A DNA stretch of 64,000 nucleotides, taken from positions 1,302,001 to 1,366,000 of the forward strand of contig ML240445.1 in assembly GCA_004835665.1 (NCBI GenBank), given 5' to 3'. Each line of letters starts with the position of its first letter. The stretch's first letter is position 1. Shown one piece after another: positions 11,035-20,922 of this stretch. The stretch comes from Phoma sp. XZ068 (Eukaryota; Ascomycota; Dothideomycetes; Pleosporales; Didymellaceae). The position numbers and the translations under genes were made by a program. The notes below the pieces were generated by a model. It was not told the origin of the DNA. It made no database searches and was given only the letters and a program-made list of their open reading frames with translations.

Positions 11035-12355
11035 ACGATGCAGGCATCGAGTAAGGCGTTTGAATATGGCACGCATAGCGACACCGGAGTTGTTGGGTCT
11101 GTTAAGGGTCTGGGTTTGACTCAGGATGATAGTTGATGACTACAGCTCTGCAGGAGCAGAATATCCAAAAGTGGCTGTGTCAACGTCGTGCTTCTTTGAA
11201 TCGGGTAGTTCTCAGTTGAAGGCTGCTCATTAAACTTTATCCAGACAAATTGATACAAGTGAGACGGGTAGGGCCAGCAGAATGGGTCAAACGGCACGGC
11301 ATCATCCGCTTCAGTGCACCACATGAAGAGCTGTGCTTGCGTTGCTTCTACCCGGCTCAGAGTAACAAAAGGCTGAAGAACACATGGCATGATTAACAGC
11401 TTTGCGCCGTGGTTTGTTGAACTCGTTGCAGGGGGACATGTGCTGAATATTGACAAACTCGTGTAAGACGACAACACATGCTACTGGCCGATTAGCGTCA
11501 TTACAATTTCAACATCACTGAGGTAGAAATTCGAAGCGAAGCAGATATGCATCTCTCAAGCAAATAGGTACGGTACCAAGCTCCACCGCTAACGAAAATC
11601 AGCATCCCAAGAACCTGCTCATCCCTCATCAAACGTTGATCTTTGGCGTACTGTCCGGCGTCTGGCGGACGTTGGATGCTATTTTAGCATCACTCTGCAG
11701 CAAAGTACGGTGGTAGTACGGAAAGCTGTGGCTGGTGACTACCCCTGCATCTAAATCCTCACCTGTCATCCCTGCTTTGCTTCCGCATCTCAGCCCAGGT
11801 GCGTGTTCCGAACTCGAAATATTCTGGATATTGAACACGACTCATCACGATCGTGGCAGACAATGGATTCTTGGAGCGTACTGTCCAGTATCTTGCGGCG
11901 CAAACACTCACGCACCAGGCTTGGCGATACGCCGATGATCCGTCAAAGCCATGGTGAGGCTCGCGTCACCACGCTAGGGCACTGAAGCGGTTAACTCAGG
12001 AGATCATTGTCGCCTGAGCGGTCCAGATGCGCTGTGGCTGAGCCACGATTTGGAGACACGCGAAACACGCGCTGCATCTTTTGGACATCAACGCTATTGA
12101 ATAGTATGTGCGTATGGAGCCTGGCTCCCGTGCTAAGCGGCTGACTGCAGCGAAAGGTTCGTATATGAGCTTACTGATCCCTCGAGCCTTCTTGGTGTTT
12201 AGCTATCCTGTCATCGCAATCCTTGAGCGGCCTTCCTGGTTCTTCATGGCATTTGGCAGGTGACATTCGCTTTGTTCGCTCTTACAGACTTCTGATACTC
12301 TCGCTCACAGCTTTATTGTCTAATTTCCTGTTACCTCTGTAACATCAGCACAGCC
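11035..12355. other. 1.3-kb intergenic region
   Basis: No gene, tRNA or repeat recognised. Short ORFs occur on both strands (longest about 120 aa) with no family signature. The right part should hold the promoter of the GH16 gene. Confidence 0.5.
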
Positions 12356-13456
12356 ATGCCTTCCTTTACTCGACTGGGCACTTCGCTCTTAACCCTCACC
12401 GCCTTTGTTCTCGCAACAAGCCCGTACACCTCATCAAAAAGCGAGACTCCAAAGGATAACAATGCAGACTGTAACTGCTATGTCGTTTCGTCCGGCGCCG
12501 ACTCAAACACGGCAGAGTATTTCCAGTACTACCGTTTCTACGACTTCCGCAACCTGCCTGGCGGTCTCTCTCAGGCACCTGGACAGGTGAACGATAGCCT
12601 TGGGTTGGAGCCGACATGGCAACCCGGCCTGTTCAATAGCGATGACTGGAATTACGATTGGGCCACACAGAACTGGAGCAAGCCCGCCACGGCCGATTTC
12701 CCAGTGCCCATGTCAAACTCGTACGCGAACATCTACCTCGCCGAAGAGGACAACAGCAGCTACCTCGCCCTCCGCACATCGCGTGAGTCTGGCTTTCAAT
12801 CCTCGGGCGAGATGGAGAACCACCAGAAGAATCTGATGCACGTATCGATGCGAATGTACGGGCGCGTAGTTGGCGACAAAGGCGCCGTAGCCGGGTTCTT
12901 CACCTTTGTCGACGACACCAACGAGTCAGATATTGAGATCCTGACGCGGGACCCCATTGATACAATCCGCTACACCAACCAGCCCGCTGTCGGCAAAGAC
13001 GGCAATGAAGTCGCAGAGGCTTCAGTTACAAGTACTAATTTGCCTAGCTGGGAGGACTGGCAGACGCACCGCATCGACTGGCTGCCCAAGCACAGCTACT
13101 GGTACCTCAACGGCAAGCAGGTCGCAGCAAACACATACTCGGTGCCCAGGAAGCAGAGCTACATGGTGCTGAATATGTGGAGTGATGGCGGAGAGTGGAG
13201 TGGAAACATGACCGAAGGCCACTCGGCCGAGTTTCATGTCCAGTGGATAGAGATGACTTTCAACACCAGCGGACCGTACCAGGGCAAGGAGAAGCGGGCC
13301 AGCAAGGGATGCGAGACTGTTTGCAAGATTGACGGCGTCAAGCAGATTGGTACGCCGGAGGTTGTCAGTGTTAACAAGAGCGCTGCCGCCGCGACGAGCG
13401 TGTCGTGGGGATTGCTGGCGGTTGTTGGAGCTGTTTCGATGTTTTTTGGATTGTAG
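12356..13456 (+). CDS. GPI-anchored GH16-family glucanase/transglycosylase-like protein
   Basis: Single exon, 366 aa. Residues 1-20 are a hydrophobic signal peptide. The central region is a concanavalin-A-like GH16 fold: GEMENHQKNLMHVSMRMYGR, then GAVAGFFTFVDDTNESDIEIL, which holds the ExDxE catalytic triad (Glu190, Asp192, Glu194). DWQTHRIDWLPKHSYWYLNGKQV and LNMWSDGGEW follow, the usual distal GH16 strands. Cys pairs lie near both ends (CNC at 39-41, CETVC near 320). The C terminus (SAAAATSVSWGLLAVVGAVSMF) is a small-residue plus hydrophobic tail expected for GPI attachment. It probably cleaves or remodels beta-glucan in the wall; the exact linkage cannot be read from sequence. N-glycosylation sequons (NDS, NSS, NWS, NMT, NTS) fit a secreted protein. 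Confidence 0.88.
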   Translation: MPSFTRLGTSLLTLTAFVLATSPYTSSKSETPKDNNADCNCYVVSSGADSNTAEYFQYYRFYDFRNLPGGLSQAPGQVNDSLGLEPTWQPGLFNSDDWNYDWATQNWSKPATADFPVPMSNSYANIYLAEEDNSSYLALRTSRESGFQSSGEMENHQKNLMHVSMRMYGRVVGDKGAVAGFFTFVDDTNESDIEILTRDPIDTIRYTNQPAVGKDGNEVAEASVTSTNLPSWEDWQTHRIDWLPKHSYWYLNGKQVAANTYSVPRKQSYMVLNMWSDGGEWSGNMTEGHSAEFHVQWIEMTFNTSGPYQGKEKRASKGCETVCKIDGVKQIGTPEVVSVNKSAAAATSVSWGLLAVVGAVSMFFGL

Positions 13457-13700
13457 TCAGATATTGATACCACATGCATAGCGAGGTTCTCTTAGCACCA
13501 TAAATGACATTCACGAGCGCATTCGTCTTCGGTCGAAAAGCAGCAAAAGAATCTCGAGGCATTCGTTTACCATGCTACGCGCTGTCATGTGAGACCGTGG
13601 GGCACCTAGCGCCTAACCCCGCGTGGTCCCTCCAGCCCCCCCTCCGCCCGCACCTCCAATCACCTGAACAAGGTTTGGAGGCCCTCGACCGAAGCACACC

Positions 13701-15918
13701 ATGACGGCAACCATCGAAGCAGAAACCCTCAAGCAGTACCAGGCCGACAGCCCGCCTACCGTCGTTCCACTCGCAATCAAGCCCCACTTCGAGGCGCTGA
13801 CGGATACGGAGAAGCTCTATGCACACCACATCTCACGGTAAGGCAACTGCACAGCGTGTACTTGTGGTGTGCTGCATACTGACGCTTGTACAGCGCCTGC
13901 TTCGCCGGAACTCGCATCGTCCTCCGCCAGCTCTCGCCTGAGTCCGAGCCCATCTATGACTTCATTGTTGCCCTGCACAAGCACAGTAAGGGCGACTACG
14001 ACGCCCTTGCCAAGGAAGCCGGTCTATCGCAGGAAGAGCTTGAGGCATATCTGAACTATGCCGCACAGTTCCTTGGGAATCTCGGTAACTACAAGTCGTT
14101 CGGCGACTCCAAATTCATTCCGCGACTGGAGCCGAGGCAGCTGAAGGCGCTGGCTACTACGTCAAACGAAGCGTTGGCCTTCTATGATCAGTTCAAGGAT
14201 TCCGTGTTTGCGGGCGACGATGTGGCGAGGCTGCATCTAGGGTACCCGAGCGCAGGGCATGTGTCGACCTACTATCCAAACTCGCCAACCATCACAAAGG
14301 AGGAGATTGCTGGCGTGAGCGACTTCCTTGAGAAAAAAGGGCTTCTGCCGGAGAACACAAGAATCAGGAAGAAGAGCGATGGATTTGATGTTTTGATTGC
14401 TTCGGCCTTGGACAATCCGTCGTCCGAGCAGAGAGACTTGAAGGACAGCGAATGGGCCCTGGATGACGGGAAGAAGGTCAAGTTGGTGTTTGGAGATTAT
14501 TCGAAGGAGATGGAAACGATTGCGCACCACATTGACCAGGCCAAGAAGTATGCTTCGAACGATAACGAGGTCAAGATGATGCAAGAGTACGCAAAAAGCT
14601 TTAGGACCGGCTCACTGGAGGCCTTCAAGGAGAGCCAACGGGCGTGGATCATGGATAAGGGCCCGACTGTCGAGTCAGACATTGGCTTCATCGAGACGTA
14701 CCGCGATCCGCACGGCATTCGCGGCGAGTGGGAAGGATTTGTGGCCATGGTCAACAAGGAGCGGACGAAGGCGTTCTCGAAACTGGTTGAGTCTGCACCA
14801 CAGTACATCCCCAAGCTCCCTTGGGGCAAGGAGTTTGAGAAGGACAAGTTCCTGAGCCCGGATTTCACATCACTCGAGGTTCTTACTTTTGCTGGCAGTG
14901 GGTGAGTAACATTTATACATTGTGTTAGTCGCTTTTACTGACATGGCGCAGAATTCCCGCAGGAATCAACATTCCCAACTACGACGACATCCGACAAAAC
15001 TTTGGCTTCAAGAATGTCTCCCTTGGCAACGTGCTCAGTGCAAAAGCGCCTAACGAAAAGATTCCATTCATCAAGGAAGAGCAACAGGCCCTGTACAAAG
15101 CAACCGCTGACCAAGCTTTCGAAGTCCAAGTCGGGCTTCACGAGCTCCTCGGGCACGGCTGCGGCAAGCTGCTCCAAGAGACTGCTCCTGGCGAGTTCAA
15201 CTTTGACCACGAGAACCCGCCCGTTTCCCCGGTCACCCACACCCCAATCCGCACCTGGTACAAACCAGGTCAAACATGGGGCTCGGTATTCGGCACCATC
15301 GCCGCAAGCTACGAAGAATGCCGCGCTGAATGCGTGGCCATGGCACTATCGTGCGAGTTCTCGATCCTGCAACTCTTCGGCTTCGGCGACGGGAGCGTGG
15401 ACATTAATGGTCCTGCGGGCGACGTCTTGTACACGGCGTATCTGTCAATGGCACGGGCCGGCGTCGTGGCGCTCGAGTTCTGGGACCCGAAGAGCCGGAA
15501 ATGGGGCCAGGCGCACATGCAGGCTCGCTTCTCCATTTTGCGAACGTTTCTCAACGCCGGTGTCGAGTTTTGCGAGCTCGAGTGGAAAGAAGACGACCTT
15601 TCTGATCTCACGATCCGGCTGGAGCGCGACCGGATCCTTGATCTCGGCAGGACAGCTGTGAATGACTATCTGCAGAAACTGCACATTTTCAAGAGCACGG
15701 CGGACTACAAGCAGGCGAAGAAGCTGTACGATGATATTACGGATGTGGAGCCGTTTTATGAGAATCTGGTCCGGCCGGCGGTGCTGAGGAAGAAGGTGCC
15801 GCGCAAGGTGTTTGTGCAGGCGAATACGGTGGAGAAGGATGGCAAGGTCGAGTTGAAGGAGTATGAGGCGGATGCGAAGGGGATGATTGCGAGTTATGCG
15901 GAGAGGGAGTACGTTTGA
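13701..15918 (+). CDS. DPP3: dipeptidyl peptidase III (M49 metallopeptidase)
   Basis: Three exons (13701-13837, 13894-14901, 14952-15918) with 56- and 50-bp introns; 703 aa, the usual DPP III length. The zinc site is complete: HELLGH at 445-450 (the M49 HExxGH form with one extra residue relative to HExxH) and EECRAE at 503-508 supplying the third ligand. Other family blocks are HLGYPSAGHVSTYYP, ETYRDPHG-IRGEWEGFVA and GIPAGINIPNYDDIRQ. The enzyme removes dipeptides from the N termini of short peptides, mainly in the cytosol; no signal peptide is visible. Exon joins are phase-consistent and keep conserved motifs intact. Its 3' flank is an array of 15-bp repeats beginning about 30 bp past the stop. 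Confidence 0.96.
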
Positions 15919-15943
15919 ATAGATGTAGATGGCTAATATATGA

Positions 15944-16110
15944 TTCTTATCTTGTTCTTATTCATCTTGTTCTTATTCATCTTGTTCTTATTCATCTTGT
16001 TCTTATTCATCTTGTTCTTATTCATCTTGTTCTTATTCATCTTGTTCTTATTCATCTTGTTCTTATTCATCTTGTTCTTATTCATCTTGTTCTTATTCAT
16101 CTTGTTCTTA
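15944..16110. repeat. 15-bp minisatellite, about 11 copies
   Basis: Ten perfect tandem copies of TTCATCTTGTTCTTA from 15961 to 16110, preceded by a slightly shorter copy (15946-15960) and followed by degenerate units (TTCATCTCTTCATTCATC). Because 15 is a multiple of three it produces spurious open frames on both strands. It lies in the 3' flank of DPP3, so it may be transcribed in the 3' UTR. Perfect copy identity suggests recent expansion. Confidence 0.95.
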
Positions 16111-16350
16111 TTCATCTCTTCATTCATCTTTTTCTGCCATTGCTTTTTGTGCTTTATCAAGTGAATGGTAAGTAATGATGAAACGACAAATGACATGACA
16201 GCACTTACAGAATGGGTTCAAGTTGAAAGTCGTCCATGTTGGTATCGTACAAGAAACTACGTAAATGCATCACTGTACCGGCGTCAAGAAATAGAAGAAA
16301 TAGGTCTCGTCAATCATTTCATTCCGTCTCGTCCCTGGGTATTCGCGTCT

Positions 16351-16440
16351 TCACTTGAAATGCCAATCGTCGCTTCACTTGGACTGCCAATCGTCTCTTC
16401 ACTTGGAATGCCAATCGTCTCTTCACTTGAAATGGCACGG
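16351..16440. repeat. 24-bp tandem repeat, about 3.6 copies
   Basis: Units of the form TCACTTGRAMTGCCAATCGT plus CKCT begin at 16351, 16375, 16399 and 16423 (last one partial), differing by a few substitutions. Non-coding, between DPP3 and PPG1. Confidence 0.9.
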
Positions 16441-16488
16441 TGCGTGTCCAATCCGGAACGCTTACATGACACCAAGTCCCTCGTTCCT

Positions 16489-16567
16489 GTTCTCTTCTGT
16501 TCTCTTCTGTTCTCTGTTCTCTGGTTTCTGTTCTCTGTTCTCTGTTCTCTGTTCTCCTCTCTTCTCT
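16489..16567. repeat. CTCTGTT / TCTTCTGT microsatellite
   Basis: A pyrimidine-rich array of TTCTGTTCTCT-like units (TGTTCTCT and CTTCTGTT registers) directly downstream of the PPG1 stop; purine-rich on the PPG1 strand. Confidence 0.85.
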
Positions 16568-16580
16568 ACCGTTTCTCTCG

Positions 16581-18010
16581 CTATAAAAAGTATTCTCCAC
16601 GACCACCTCGACCGGCTGGGACGGCGCGGCGGTGATCAGGGACAGCGCTAAAGATTTGGAATTCTTGCTTGAGGTCCTCGCCGAGGTTCATAATGGAAGC
16701 GACGTTGCCGCAGCGGTAGCAGTAGTTGGGGGCTGACCAAACGGTGACGACGTCCTTGTCTTTGAAGTGATACTGGAGGCGTGTTAGCCATGTGCTCGAT
16801 GCTGCATCGCAGCGAGTGAATCGTTGATATACCTTGTATCCCTCGTTTACGAGCTGGTGGGCTCGTGCAATGAGTTGTAGGCCGTTGACATGGTTGAATT
16901 CGGAAGAGACCTTGTCTCCAAACAGCCAGCCAGCACCTCTGGGTGATACGGCCCATGTGTCGACATCTTCGGGGTCACTCCAGACGAGATCACAAAAGGC
17001 GCCCTCGTGGGGAATCTCCTGGGCGCGGGCTACGACACGAATCTGGTCCAGTGTGCGGATCTCGGGGGACAAGCCGCCGTGGACGCAGAGAACCTTGCCG
17101 TCGACGATGGCAGCGAGGGCGAGGAAGTCAAAGACCTGACAGCAGGCCTTCCATACCGAGGCATTTCCGTACTTTGTCTGGCATTCCTCGTAGAAGCCGT
17201 AGACCTGGGTAATCTGTCTCGACTCGTGGTTTCCTCGAACTAGTGTGACCCGATCAGGGAACCTGGGATGGTCAGCCGTGCGGTCAACGGTAAAGGAGCG
17301 TACCTACTTGGCCTTTAGGCACATCAACAGGGTAAAGGTCTCGAGACTAAAGTAGCCACGATCGACAAAGTCGCCAAGGAAGACAAAGTTTTGCTGGCCG
17401 TTGCCGACGACAGTGTTGCGCGCGGATCCGGCGTCGGAGATGGAGCCTGTACTCCGCCTGTCGTGGACGCTCCTGCTCCGGCCCCGGGTTTCCTCCTCTT
17501 CGTCGTCGCCGTCGACGTCGTCGCCATCGCCGCCCGGAGGACTGGCGGGCCCAATGTAGTTTGGGTCGCGCTGGAAGCGCCTCTTCATCTTGCGCTTGAC
17601 CTTGGGGTCTGTGATGCTGGTGGGGGGCTCGAGGTCGGCGGGGTTGATCTTGCTGGGCAGGGTGACGGGGGGCGCCTCTGGGGCGTGGGGGGAGTCGTTG
17701 GGCATGCCGCCAGCGACGCGGAAGAGCTCGAGGAGGTCGTAGAACTGGCCGTGGATGTCGCCGCAGACGGTGACGGGGGTGCGGACGGGCTGGATGTTGG
17801 ACTCTGGGGGCACATCAGACGGGCGCTCTGCAGGGCGGCGGCGGGGGGCGTACCCTCCATCAGACACTCCTTGACAATCTCACACAGGCGCTTCATGTCG
17901 GCCTCGGGCAGGTACTTGCACTGCTTGGCCTGCTCGAGCCATTCGTCGGGCCCGGCGCCCTTTGCGAGGCGCGCGGGGCCGGGCTGGGGGACGTCGCTGT
18001 CTTTGGGCAT
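16581..18010 (-). CDS. PPG1: PP2A-like Ser/Thr phosphatase PPG1 with long insertion
   Basis: Four exons (17854-18010, 17308-17803, 16833-17262, 16581-16772) with introns of 50, 45 and 60 bp; 424 aa. The ATG at 18010 opens a short leader, then WLEQAKQCKYLPEADMKRL, the usual PP2A-type N terminus. The metal-site motifs are all present: GDIHG at 67-71, GDFVDRG at 196-202, RGNHE at 227-231, then HGG and SAPNYCYRCGN. Between GDIHGQFYDLLELFRVAGG and NFVFLGDF lies a charged insert of about 105 residues (86-190) with KRKMKRRF, an acidic run and RGRSRS, where classical PP2A has only a few residues. The tail ends GRGGRGEYFL, not the methylatable DYFL of PP2A, though similar. Yeast Ppg1 acts in the Far complex and glycogen control. 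Intron 2 uses donor GTAGGT. It is divergent from UPF3. Confidence 0.9.
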
Positions 18011-18568
18011 CGCGGGGGCGGGGGGCGGGGGGCGGTGGGCAGTGTGTACGGGGAGGCCAGGCCGCGGGGGCGTGTCGGCGGAGGGTGGTGGTGGGCAGAG
18101 GGACGCAGGGCGGGCGACGGCGGGGGGCTCGCGGCGTGACGTAGCGGCGCGGTGCAGGAGAGAGAGCAGCGCGGCAGGCGGACGACGGCGTCGGTGCAGG
18201 GGCAGCGGCAGCGGACGGGGCAAAGGCAAGGGAGGGCAGCACTGGCGGTTGGGGAGGGCAGCACTGGCGGTTGGGGGCACTGGCTTGGGGCACTGGCGGT
18301 TGGGGCACTGGCGGTTGGGAGCTCCAGGACAGCTGGGCGCAGCAGCAGACGGGCAGTCACGTCGATGCACGGCGGACGTGCAGTGTGGTGTGGCGCAACA
18401 GCCCCTCGGCGCTAGCCCTGCCCGCCTCGACGGGCTCCATGGGCAAGGCGCGACGGCGACGGCTGCGGGCGCGACTGCGCGCGGCGTCATGGCTGCAGCG
18501 CCCTGCCATCGCCCTTCCACCCACCCCTCCGCAGCCACCGCGCCCACCGCAACCACCACCTCCCGCCC
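18011..18568. promoter_or_regulatory. GC-rich divergent promoter region of PPG1 and UPF3 with short tandem repeats
   Basis: 558 bp between the divergent ATGs, strongly G-rich on the plus strand. It contains tandem degenerate CACTGGCGGTTGGGG units, roughly 18231-18319 (five copies, two of them inside a larger AGGGCAG-containing unit). Long open frames here on both strands are composition artefacts. It should carry both promoters. Confidence 0.6.
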
Positions 18569-20470
18569 ATGGCCCCCCAAGCCGGCGTCAACGGCGTCCT
18601 GCCCGTCGCCGTCCTGCAGCGCAACGGCCCTCCCCAGGCCCCGCGCGGCCCCAAAGCTGCCCAGCCGCGCCTGAAGCTGGTCCTGCGCCGCCTGCCCCCC
18701 GCCCTGACCAAGGCCGAGTTCGACACAGCCGTCGGCGACGAGTGGAGGGTCGGCGCCGGCAAGGTCGACTGGCTGCACTACCGCAAGGGCAAGATCTCCA
18801 AGGAGTAGGTTGCGCGCGCCGTCGTGTCGTGTGCCGTCTGACCGCTGCACAGTGCCGCCAAACCCTCGAGGCCCTCCAGGGCATACCTCCACGTCCTCAA
18901 GCAGGACTTTGTCACCCAGCTTGGGGAGCACGTCCGAGCCCTCACCTTCCACGATGCTGCCAAGTCATGGCAGGACCCCGCCCTCGTTGGCCTCCCTACC
19001 CTCGAGTTCGCGCCCTACCCCAAGATGCCCGGTGGCCGCCGCAGAAACGACAACCGCCAGGGCACCATCGACCAGGACCAGGACTTCAAGGACTTCCTCG
19101 AGAGCCTCACCAACCCCATCAGCAAGCCTGCCGCCCCCGAGGGCGAACAGCCCAAGGACGTCAAGGTCAAAACCACGCCCTTGATCGAGGCCCTTCGCGA
19201 GAAGAAGGCGAGCAAGGAGAAGCCCAACAGCAAGGGCCGAAGTGGACGCGGCGACAAGGATGCCGCTGCGGAGAAGAAGGTGCTCGCGAAGCCGGGCAAG
19301 GAGAACGCAGCAGGAGACAAGAGCCGTAGATCAGCCAAGGCGGACAAGGCCCAAGCAACCAAAGACGCCGTCAAGATCCTGAACAAGGAGGCATCGTCCT
19401 CGAAGAACGCAAACTCGCCCACAGACAAGGCCTCGGCCCACCCAGCACCAGAGCGCAAGCGTGGCAACGTCGCCCTTGCCAAATCAATGCTCCAGCGCGA
19501 TCTTGGTGTCGGACCTGGACCTGCTCCTAACCGTCGTCGTGGGACGAAGCGCGAAGTGCCTGGCGGCGATACTACAGCCCAAGCCAAGGACTCGCCCGCT
19601 GCAGAGCAAAAGTCCAAGGATGCACCTGCTGCGCAAACGGCCGCATCACCAGCGGACAAGGCAGCCCAAGCATCACAGAAGAAGGAGCGTCCCACTCGCG
19701 CCGAACGACGAGCGTTCAAAGCTTCTTTGGCCGACACCACCAACGGCAAAGCTGCCCCGAGCGATGCAAAGCCTCAGCCACAGGCCAAGCCATCCTCAAC
19801 ACCAGCTCCCCAGATCCTGAAGAAACCACAGGCTGCGCAGCCACCGACAACACCCAAGGGCCCAGCATCATCACGCGCTCCACCAACAGAGCCCGCCACG
19901 ACAAGGACGACGTCTGGGCCGGCCAAGGCGCAAACGCCAGCCCCTTCAACCATGCCCGCCGCTGCTCCTGCTAGGTCTACGCCTTCTCGACCAGTTCCCG
20001 ACGCTACAAGCAAGCAGGCTTTTCTCAAGCATGCAAACCCATCGCAGGGCATCACCGAACCGCTGATCGAAGAAGCATTAAAGGTCTTTGGTGGCCTTGA
20101 CAAGGTCGAGATTGACAAGCGCAAGGGGTTTGCGTACGTCGACTTCGCAGAGCCAGAAGGCCTGCAGAAAGCCATGGCGGCGAGCCCAATCAAGATTGCA
20201 CAGGGCGCTGTTCAGGTTCTAGAACGCAAGGCGCCCGTTGCCAGAGGCCCTCGCTTCAATGCACCACCACAGGGACCACCTCATGGACCTCCCACGGGAC
20301 CAGCTCGTGGTGGCCGCGGAGGGTTTGCACCTCGAGGACGTGGGCGTGGAAGCGCACGCGGAGGAGCCAACGCTGCTGCTGCTCCAGCCTCTGGTTCCGC
20401 CCCGCCTGCTGCTCCTGCGCCTGTTGCAGCCCCTCCTGCCCCTGCGCCTACCGCCGGAACTGCTACATGA
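18569..20470 (+). CDS. UPF3: UPF3 nonsense-mediated decay factor with C-terminal RRM-like and RGG regions
   Basis: Two exons (18569-18804, 18853-20470) with a 48-bp intron (donor GTAGGT, acceptor GCACAG); 617 aa. Residues about 30-140 are the Smg4/UPF3 domain: LKLVLRRLPPALTKAEFD, then after the join KISKDAAKPSRPSRAYLHVL and the GLPTLEFAPYPKMP end block. Upf3 bridges Upf2 and mRNP marks in nonsense-mediated decay and shuttles between nucleus and cytoplasm. Residues 140-460 are a long Lys/Ala/Pro-rich disordered stretch. At about 466-538 there is a second RNP-like fold (ITEPLIEEALKVFGGLDKVEID, KGFAYVDFAEPEGLQKAM), followed by an RGG segment (ARGGRGGFAPRGRGRG) and a Pro/Ala tail. The second RRM-like domain and RGG tail are unlike yeast or human Upf3 and suggest extra RNA contacts. 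Confidence 0.9.
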
Positions 20471-20922
20471 GCTGTCAACGAACCCTTTCTCCATCGTCAA
20501 GACTGCCATTACGCATGCTGCAAGAGGCGAAACGTTGCAGACAAAGTCAGATATCGCTTAGAGATTCCAGCAATAGCTTTGAGACCGACCACTCTACGGC
20601 AGCAACGTATGGGACCGCCCCTCCTTCGTACCTGCAACTTCAACATACGGTAGCGTAATATCTCCATCGATATATTCACCGACGGAAGCTCCGGCAAGGC
20701 AAAGGCCCATGATCTTTCAATGACGACTTAAGCGATAAGCATGGTAGCTGAGTATAGTCAGGATGAGTATACCGCAGCCTCTATCATGATCCAGCTCAAG
20801 CAACTCATGTAGTTAGATTTAGCCAGTATGATAAGAAGTAGCAGATTCGGCGCGAAAGGAAAGTAGAATCACCAGCATCGATTGCTATTCCAATCCGTAC
20901 ATTCAGACGTCATGATCCAACC
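20471..20922. other. convergent spacer UPF3 / peptide precursor
   Basis: 452 bp between two converging 3' ends; no gene recognised. Presumably terminators and 3' UTRs. Confidence 0.5.

Noticed and set aside
15915..16196. Open frames of 74-87 aa on both strands across the 15-bp repeats
   Set aside because: They are products of a repeat whose length is a multiple of three; the peptides are pure repeat and lie after the DPP3 stop.
17391..18952. Long open frames (over 400 aa) on both strands around 17.4-19.0 kb
   Set aside because: They are GC-driven shadows across PPG1 exon 1-2, the promoter region and UPF3 exon 1; the composition is low-complexity and the real genes are explained by splicing.
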